Positions 56,738 to 64,000 of a stretch of DNA of 64,000 nucleotides are shown here, one piece after another. The notes under the pieces are model-generated. The model was not told where the DNA came from and made no database searches. It saw nothing but the letters and a program-made list of their open reading frames with translations. Source of the stretch: Codonopsis lanceolata (Eukaryota > Streptophyta > Magnoliopsida > Asterales > Campanulaceae); the NCBI GenBank assembly GCA_013146195.2, contig CM028377.1, positions 170,603,824-170,667,823 on the forward strand. The letters are read 5' to 3'. Every line of letters begins with the position of its first letter. Position 1 is the first letter of the stretch. Made by a program: the position numbers and the translations under genes.

Positions 56738-57981
56738 TGTGGGTCCCAATGAGCACAATAATAAGCTAGAAGGGGGGGGGTTGAATAGCTTATTAACACT
56801 TTAAAACTTTTTAAGTAAGTTCCTTGAAAGTTACTTGCAATCTATGAAAAGAATCAAGTAGCGGAAGACTTTCAAGAAGGTTGTTCCAGGTCTGCCGATA
56901 AGGACTACCGGTAGACCTTTTACAGATTACTCAAGTTCTGCTGAAATGGATAATATAAACAATGAAACTAAGCAGTTCAAATAATAGACAGCAGACGGGA
57001 AATAACACAAGTATTTTGGGATGGTTCACACTATAATGAGTGCTACGTCCACCACCAAGGCAGTCAACCTTAGATTTAAATTGTGCACTATGTTTTCCAC
57101 TTAGATCAATTACAAAGAATATCCCTAATGGATCGTGTACAAAATATTGACTTGTGTTTGGGTCTAGGGAATTAAATATCTGTAAAAACAAGATATTTAA
57201 TTCGTGCAGAAGTATAGTAATGGAAGTTAACAACAAGAAGAATAAAGCAATAAATGTTGATGAGCAGCTTCTTGTTGTTGACGAGGACTTCTAGATCTGT
57301 TAAGGATCTATTGAATGCACTGAGCTGAAAGACTTGGAGTTGTGAAGATTCAGAGCAATTCTTAAGTGTTCGATTGATTCTGTACATGTTGTCTCTTTGT
57401 TCCAGTCTTCAATGGCAGTATTTAAAGCAGATGCATTTCAAAAGAATCCGTTGGAGAGGACGAAGACTTCAACTTTATTCATAAATGCATTAAATGCATG
57501 GGGTCGATCAAGGATTTTGTCTTCACGTATATCTAGAGCGATAATCATTTCGAGATCTTCAAAAAGGTGGGCGATTTGGTGTCGATCGAGATGAAGCGAA
57601 AGTAGGGGACAGCTGCATCGCTCAGACGAAAAGGTCTTCCTGCTTTTCGAAAAGTTGCTTTCGGCGGCTTGACATGTCAGGGAATGACTTGGATTAATTC
57701 AAATAATATATGGGAATAAGTTTGAATTAATCCAGCTAGCTTTTTGCTGGAGAGGACACGTTGAAGCATCACCGACACGAGGTCTACCGATCTTAAGCTT
57801 TGAGCGGTCTTCGGTGAAGCCGAGAAGGGTCTTCCGTGAACACGAAAAGTCCTATAAAAACTATACAAGGCAAAGTTCTATACACGGTTGCCACGCTTAA
57901 TCGATCACCGAGTATAAAACCATTATATAAAACTAATGTAATGTCTTGATCGACGATATAAATTTAACATAAGAATCAACA
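56738..57981 (-). repeat. 3' LTR of minus-strand SIRE element (1244 bp)
   Basis: On the minus strand it starts TGTTGATTC at 57981 and ends GGGACCCACA at 56738. It contains a single copy of the segment that is doubled in the plus-strand LTR. Confidence 0.9.
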
Positions 57982-57996
57982 ATGTCCTCCTATTTA
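57982..57996 (-). other. Polypurine tract of minus-strand SIRE element
   Basis: The minus strand reads AAATAGGAGGACAT directly before the LTR start. Confidence 0.85.
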
Positions 57997-58379
57997 TATC
58001 TTGTCATCATTACTACAAATGAGGGTTTTAAAACAAACTATTTAATAGATAATAGCATGTCTGAGAAATTTTATATATTAAGTAACCGGTAGACATGCCT
58101 ATATTAAACAGAATAACACCTCAAATGCAAGGGACTAATCTAAGTGCATACAAGAATAAGAGAGTCAAAGAACAACACACAGATTAGCAGCAGTTTAAAT
58201 AAATTTAAACTGAATGTTTAAATTCTAAATAAGATAAACAATGAAGCAGCAAGAATTTAAACAAAGTAACTTTTGAAAAGGCAAGTAATCATCTGTATTT
58301 ATAAACAAGATGTTTACATTCAACAGAGTTTTCAAAAAGTAAGATAAATACAAAGGAAAGGGAAGAAAAGATACAAAAG
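57997..58379 (-). other. 3' untranslated region of minus-strand SIRE element
   Basis: AT-rich, non-coding, matching 32032-32408 on the other strand. Confidence 0.6.
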
Positions 58380-61300
58380 CTACCAAGGTCTTTTCCCTTT
58401 GCCTTTGTCTGCAGCCTCCTTTTCTCTTCTTTCTCGCTCTAGCTCTTCCATTCTTTGTTGGTAATCGTCATACGCATCGCCGGAGGTCCGGTGGAGCGAG
58501 AACGGTAGTCCGCTTCTTCACGAAGGCGGCCGTTCTCTTCCATCGGCATTCGTTGATAGATCTCATTTGCTTCTCCTCCGTGATGGCCAGATCACGATCA
58601 CGGTTGGCATTCATAATATCATGAGCAGAGTTTCGAGCGAGGTTGTTGAGTTCCATGATGGGAGTACGACCGTGACTGAGATGGAGAGTGATGGCGTGGA
58701 ATAACTCGTAGAAAATGGATATGATGATACGGCAACCTTCATCTCGTTGAGCTTCGATGTTGATCTTGACATCGGTGAAGTCGTGCCGCATCTGTCCAAA
58801 ACGAGTCCAGACATCCTCTTGAAATTGTCGAAGATTAGTGGCAGTTCGGTCGTTGGCCTTGGCTGCCGCTGGCTACTTCGCGTAGCGGTAGAGATCTTGG
58901 TGAGCTCGCCTAGCCGTGGTAGATGGCATCTAGCGGGACAAAACTTCATCATTGGTCGGGTGATGGGAAGTAGATGCTTGGCCAATGTGAATGGTGTCGG
59001 TAGAGGCAGTTTGTGCTGATGGGCTGTTGGAGATGGGGAGTTCTGGAGGCAGAAGAGGATGAGTCTTGGGTTGGTATGGTTTTGGTGGAAGAGGATAGGG
59101 TAATAGGGGAGGGTGGAGGAGGGGTTGGTGGGGAATCCAGTTCCATATCAGTGTCAGAATTTTCACTGATGTGGGAGGATTGGGGAATGGGTTCGGTAGA
59201 GAACCAGAAAGAAGGGGTAAGGTAGAAGAGGGATTTTGGTTTTTGAAGGGTAGGTTGAGGAGGTTGAGAAGGTTGAGGAGGTTGATGAGTAGGGGTGAAG
59301 AGATCTGCTACTGACGAAAGTTCGAAGAGGAACTTGGCAGCAGCAGGGTCTAGAGGCTGTGGTGTGGTTGAAGAAGTTGGTTGGGATTGGGTGGTGAGGA
59401 AGGTGTGGATGGGTCAGGTGAGTAGTTAAAGGGTGAAGGAGGAGGAGGAGTTGGGGTTCTGGCTGGCTCCTCCTGATTTGAGGCTCCTCCTGAGGGATAG
59501 ATTCCTCTGGAGGTGGTGAATTCCTCTGAGTAGATGACTCAGGAGGAATAGATGAAGGGTTGACAGGTATAGATGAAGGGTTTATAGGTAAGGTTTGGGC
59601 GTCGGTAGTTGGTTGGGCGTCGGTAGAGGTAGTTGGTTGTCTGGTGGTAGAGGTAGTTGGTTGGCTGGCGTTAGAGGGTTGGGTACTGGTAGCTCTCCTT
59701 TTCTTCCTCAGCGGCTGAATAGGAGACTCAGCTGCTTCATCGGTAGGAGGGACGGTGGCTGGTCTTCAAAGGTTTTACAAGTTTCCTTCGCTTTGGTTTG
59801 GGAATGGGGCGGAGATGGTGAAGGTGGTTGGTGGATTGGGTAGGTGGCCGAGAGGATGGCTTGGCTTGGGTAGATGGAGGAGAGGAATGGCTAGATTGGC
59901 TGGTGCCTTCTTCTTCGGCCTTCCTTCATCTCCCTTCTCGATCCATTTGGCCTGCTCCTCTTCGGTTGGAGGTGCCATTTCCGGCCTTGTCTTCTTGGCT
60001 TTGCCCGGCTGCTATTTTGGACCTTAGCGATCTCTCGCCTCATCGGCCAGGCCTTTGGCCTTTAGATGGAGGTCCGTGGCCACTTGATCGTCAAATTTTG
60101 CAGAGGCCTTTTTGTAGGTCCTGCTTGCCGCTACATGTGCTTCCATATTGAAGCGGGTGACCAAGATAGGTGCAGGCTTGGCCACTTTGTCAAGAGAGAC
60201 CGGCGGTAGACCTTTCTGCATCCGGCGCTTCTTCTCGTATTCAGTGTATTTACTGAAAAACGAGGCTGTGAGTTGCTTCTCCTTGGCCACTGTATATAAC
60301 TCATCTTCTTTCAAGAAGAGTTGATGTTTGCATCATCCCTTAAAAGGGCATTGATTAGCCTGACGAAGGGGCGTTTGCAAGTGGGGTTGTTCTTAGCTTT
60401 CTCCACCCAGCTTTAGCTCGTCGAAAATGATGAGCCCCGCTTGAGGCGTACTGTAGTCAGAAATACAACAGGGTCGTTGATTTGTTGGCCGATAAACATG
60501 TCATGTGCTCCACTCTTGAAAAGGAGCCCCTTGTCTAAAAGGTGGCTGGTGCAATAGACGTCAGAGGAACAAATTTCGGAGCATCTTCCCTTGTGGCTCC
60601 CGGAGAGTGTCTATTCCCCTCATGGCTTCCCAGGCATGTAAAGCCTCAGCCATGGTTGCTGAAAGAGCTCCACCGTAATGCACGCCGATGATGGTGGAAA
60701 TAGATTTAGCGGTGACAGAGATGGGGCGGCCTCGAATCCACCCACGAAGAGCAGTCTGGTTCATGAGCTCCATTCTTTGGTAAAATTCTTACGCCGGGGA
60801 AGAGGCGTAGTTTTGTCGTTGAGGCGAGAAGAGGCGAATCGTGAGGCGTCCATCCATATCCTCGCAAGCTTTGGCGCCGGCGGCTATAGAGTTTATTGAC
60901 GAAGGTCAATGCACATGCCGGAATGTATAACCGGGGTCCAAGCGACAATAATGTCATGAGAGGCGGGATAGATGGGATATCTGGAAGGTTGATATTTGAA
61001 CTTGGAGGAATGACATTTTCGGTCAAAAGCCTTCCCAATCGCTCGCTTTGATTTTGGCGTTCTTGCACGAAAAGAAAAACAAAATAAAAATTAGGGCTTT
61101 TCATCTAGACATCTAAACAAGTAGGAATTTCAAAGTTTTCTAAACTAATTGAAATTTTCGAAGCAAAAACTTGAAACCCTAGAATGTTTAGAGAAACCAC
61201 ACTCGAGAAATGCATAACGAAGTTTTCATAAGAATGAACAATGAATAAACAAAAACATCGTTAGAATTCAAGTTTGTAAGAAAAACAACTGTGAATCACT

Positions 61301-61403
61301 GTATAAACTTGAAAATGACCGTTTGAATTCAAAAGGATTTTAGGATGATAATGAAATCGTAACGATACATAGAAAATTACGAGTAGAGTAGAGAGCGTAC
61401 CAT
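58380..61403 (-). pseudogene. Second ORF of minus-strand SIRE element (env-like / plant-transposon-type protein), broken
   Basis: The same gene as 29010-32031, on the minus strand. The ATG at 61403 is again followed by GT; the acceptor of the possible intron near 61060 is less clear than in the plus copy. Readable parts are NVIPPSSNINLPDIPSIPPL near 60990, then MKEDELYTVAKEKQLTASFF and RFNMEAHVAASRTYKKASAK near 60150, then the Pro/Ser-rich middle, then TDVKINIEAQRDEGCRIIIS near 58760 and the coiled coil QQRMEELERERREKEA just before the stop TAG at 58380, which is in frame here. Frames break at other sites than in the plus copy. Function unknown. Confidence 0.65.
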
Positions 61404-61461
61404 TGTAGATGATGAGAAGAAGAAACAAGAAGAAGAACTTGAAATTGCAGAAAGTAGTTAT

Positions 61462-61485
61462 TCAGAGAGAGAGAGAGAGAGAGAA
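61462..61485 (-). repeat. (GA)n microsatellite, counterpart of 28930-28952
   Basis: About 11-12 GA units in the leader of the second ORF. Confidence 0.9.
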
Positions 61486-61762
61486 AAAGATTTCTGTTCA
61501 AAGGGTTTCGTAAAGTTTGCAAATGACGGTTCAAGGACTATTTAAGGGCGAGAAATATCGGTTTTGAAAAGCGGGAACTTAAGATATTTTCTTAAGTACC
61601 AAAATTATCCTTGACCCACTTAATTGCTTTAGAAACCTCTTTAGCAAGCATAGACTAAGTAAGAGTACTAACCTTTAGGTCTTCGGTAAAGGAGAACTTA
61701 CGTCTTCGATTAGTCTAAGCCGGGTCTACCGGTATGAAAGAAACATTAACAAAATATTAAAA

Positions 61763-64000
61763 TTAAGTAGGATCAATCATACCAAGATTTCTCCTTAAAT
61801 AAGCAAACATGGTGGCATCCGGTGGTTTGTGAGAATGTTCGCCAATTGATGCTCGGTTGGAACATATTCAGGCCGATGTTACCTTTTTCAACATGATCTT
61901 TGAAAATGATAACGAATATCAATATGCTTTGTCTTTGAATGCATCATTGGATTTTGGAGGCGAGATAGGCGATGTGTTGTCACACATGATTGGGCGCTTT
62001 CGGTCTTGATGTTGTAGTCCACTAGTTGTTGCTTCATCCATAGCAGCTTGAGAGCAACAGCTACTTGCAATAGAATACTCTGGGTTGAGTTTGCCTTGAT
62101 CCTTGTTTCTTGCAAGACCATGAGACAAGTCTGTTTCCAAAAATTGACAAATCCCTTGGTGCTTTGCTCACTTTGCAGGGCGCATAATCTGCATCCGAGT
62201 ATCCAACTAGATTGAAGTTGTTGGATTTCGAATACGAGATGCCTAGATTTGTTGTTTTTGAAACATATCGATGATACGTTTGGCGACAAGCAAATGTGAC
62301 TCCTTTGGATGCACTGAGAAATCTAGCACACACACAAGCAACAAACATAATGTCGGGTCTACTAGTAGAAGGTAAGGTAAAGAAGTGAACCTATGATTCC
62401 TCGATACTTGGTCATGTTCTCTTGCTTTCCCTTTTCATCTTTGTCAAGATGGCGGGTAGACATTGGAGTTTCAAATCCTTTGGCTGAATCAAGACCGAAA
62501 CTTCTTGATTAGTTCCTTTGCATATTTGGTTTGGCCGATGAAGATTCCATCGAAGTCCGTTGTATCTGGCTAGAAAATAGGTAAGTTCACCCATCATGCT
62601 CATCTCGAACTTGCTTTGCATCGCCTTCTCGAATCTTTTGCACAAAGCTTTGGTTAGTTGATCCAAAGATGATGTCGCCCACATAGATTTGTACGAAGAG
62701 AATGGCCTTTGTGTTTGAGGATGAATAAAGTAGTGTCGATTCTTCCTCTCACGAATCCTTGTTCAATTAAGAACTTGGATAGAGTTTCATACCAAGCTCT
62801 AGGAGCTTGCTTCAGTCAGAGAGCTTTCTTGAGTCGGTAGACATGGTCCAGCTTTGTCCGAGATGACAAATCTCACGAGGTCGCTCCACGTATACGCTTC
62901 TTGAAGATCACCATTCGTAAAGGCACTCTTAACATCCATCCGATACACTTTGAAGTCCATGAACGAGGCATAGGCTAGAAAGATTCGATTGCTTCTAGTC
63001 TAGCAACAGAGCAAAAGTTTCATCAAAGTCAATTCCTTCTTCCCTGCTTCGGTAGCCCCGAGCAACCAATCTAGCTTTGTTTCGTGACATTTCCATCTTC
63101 ATCTCTTTTATTTCAATACCCACTTGGTGCCGATGACCGGATGATCACGGTCTTGAACTAAGCTCCACACCTTACATCTTTCAAACCGGTTCAACTCTTC
63201 TTGCATAGCTTCAATCCGCTTATGATCTTCGATGGCTTCATCAATCTTCTTTGGTTCGAGTTCGATACAAATGCATAAGCAAACAAAGTTTCTTCTCGAA
63301 CCTTATTTCTCGTGACACTCCCGAGTTGAGATCACCAATGATTTGAGAAATGGGATGATCTCTTGCTTCAATAACTGCTTGAGGAAGATCACTTGTGGAT
63401 TCTTCCCTTAAGAATTCTCGAGTTGGTTGAGAAGGAGATTCACCAAAATCGTTCAAGAAATAGAGTCTTCAAACTTTCATTTTCCTCGTGAACAAGAAGG
63501 ATGAGAGATCTCAGAAAGGTGCTTGGGGTAAAATGTACAGTAAGAGATGGGTTCAGGTCAACAGATGAGTTGTTATCTAGATCTAGAGGTCTCATCTACC
63601 TGAAGGGGTTACCTATTGATGGGTTCGCAGCTTGCCGCTTTTCCTCGATAAGGATTGGAAGTAGATGATGTATTTGTACCTGCCTCATCATTATCGAATC
63701 ATTAGCAACGCTCGAGCCATTCTAGGCTCTAACAAGTCATATTCATCAAAAGAAACATGCACGTATTCTAAGATTTTTAAGTTAGATTTATCGAAAATGC
63801 GAAATGCTTTTGAATGTTTGGAATACCCTTAAAAATTCCTTCGTCTGATTTTGCATCAAATTTTCTCTATACTCTTTTCCATTATAAAGAATAAAACATT
63901 TACAACCGAAGATTTTAAGAAATCCAATGTTTGGGATCTTCCTCTCCATATTTCATATGGAGTTTTATTATGAAACTTGTTTACTGTGGATCTATTCTGG
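61763..64000 (-). pseudogene. pol of minus-strand SIRE element: integrase end, RT and RNase H, cut by window end
   Basis: On the minus strand: the integrase end (to about 63500), RT and RNase H ending with MIDPT and a TAA at 61763. The catalytic box reads IYVGDIIFGS near 62680, with glycine in place of the first aspartate; the plus copy has YVDD. RNase H holds LWMKQQLVDYNIKTE near 62030 and KTKHIDIRYHF near 61925. Several frame breaks are seen. Confidence 0.8.

Larger units (their letters stand above)
56738..64000 (-). mobile_element. SIRE-type Ty1/copia element, minus-strand copy, cut by window end
   Basis: On the minus strand it shows integrase end, RT, RNase H, second ORF, polypurine tract and 3' LTR; the rest lies beyond 64000. 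It is collinear with 26367-34167 of the plus copy, apart from that copy's LTR duplication. It is inserted in antisense ORF X of element E. Confidence 0.87.

Noticed and set aside
58747..60151. Plus-strand Gly/Trp-rich ORFs (for example 59595-59843 and 59755-60151)
   Set aside because: These are the reverse of the Pro/Ser-rich part of the SIRE second ORF.

Overview
The window is nuclear DNA of a seed plant, most likely a eudicot. It consists almost entirely of nested retrotransposons, and I found no ordinary host gene, tRNA, rRNA or CRISPR array. The evidence is LTRs with TG...CA ends, tRNA-type primer binding sites, polypurine tracts, Ty3/gypsy polyproteins with plant chromovirus and Tat features, SIRE-like Ty1/copia polyproteins, and a plant L1-type LINE with an RNase H domain. 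The species cannot be named from this sequence.

Layout, left to right. 1-7858 (+): Ty3/gypsy chromovirus A (Tekay/Del type), with the end of its 5' LTR, decayed gag-pol and a complete 3.05 kb 3' LTR. 7859-11601 (+): the 5' part of a related element D. A lies in its U3, and D's gag breaks off at the start of the next element. 11602-15393 (-): 3' LTR and pol end of chromovirus C. 15394-15493: a 100-N gap. 15494-23463 (-): chromovirus B, with an LTR stub, pol, gag, PBS and 5' LTR. 23464-34167 (+): a SIRE-type copia element without its 5' end, carrying gag, pol, a long second ORF and a 3' LTR with an internal tandem duplication. 34168-39826 (-): Tat-type element F with RT, gag, PBS and 5' LTR. 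39827-40254 (-): a fragment of an antisense-type ORF (Z). 40255-56737 (+): related Tat element E with 5' LTR, gag, RT, two RNase H domains and integrase, followed by two antisense ORFs (Y and X). E is split at 45854-51626 by a LINE with a 13-bp target-site duplication and a 21-A tail. 56738-64000 (-): a second SIRE copy that cuts antisense ORF X and runs off the window.

Order of events. The Tat elements F and E lie head to head around the 428-bp Z fragment. Each was later hit by a SIRE element and E also by the LINE. The plus-strand SIRE was then cut by chromovirus B. The result is a large, roughly mirror-symmetric block: SIRE(+), F(-), Z, E(+), SIRE(-).

The most notable points are these. 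(1) Antisense ORF Y of E is almost open. It has its own TATA box and a GGCGCC inverted-repeat cluster that also occurs upstream of the TATA box in the E LTR, with a weaker version in the F LTR. (2) E and F share a gag with no visible capsid domain and show no protease motif before RT, as a non-autonomous family would. (3) Where several copies can be compared, the mismatches and small indels fall strikingly often on CAG, CTG and CCG triplets. That pattern suggests base-calling or assembly error at CHG-methylated cytosines, so many apparent frameshifts may not be real.
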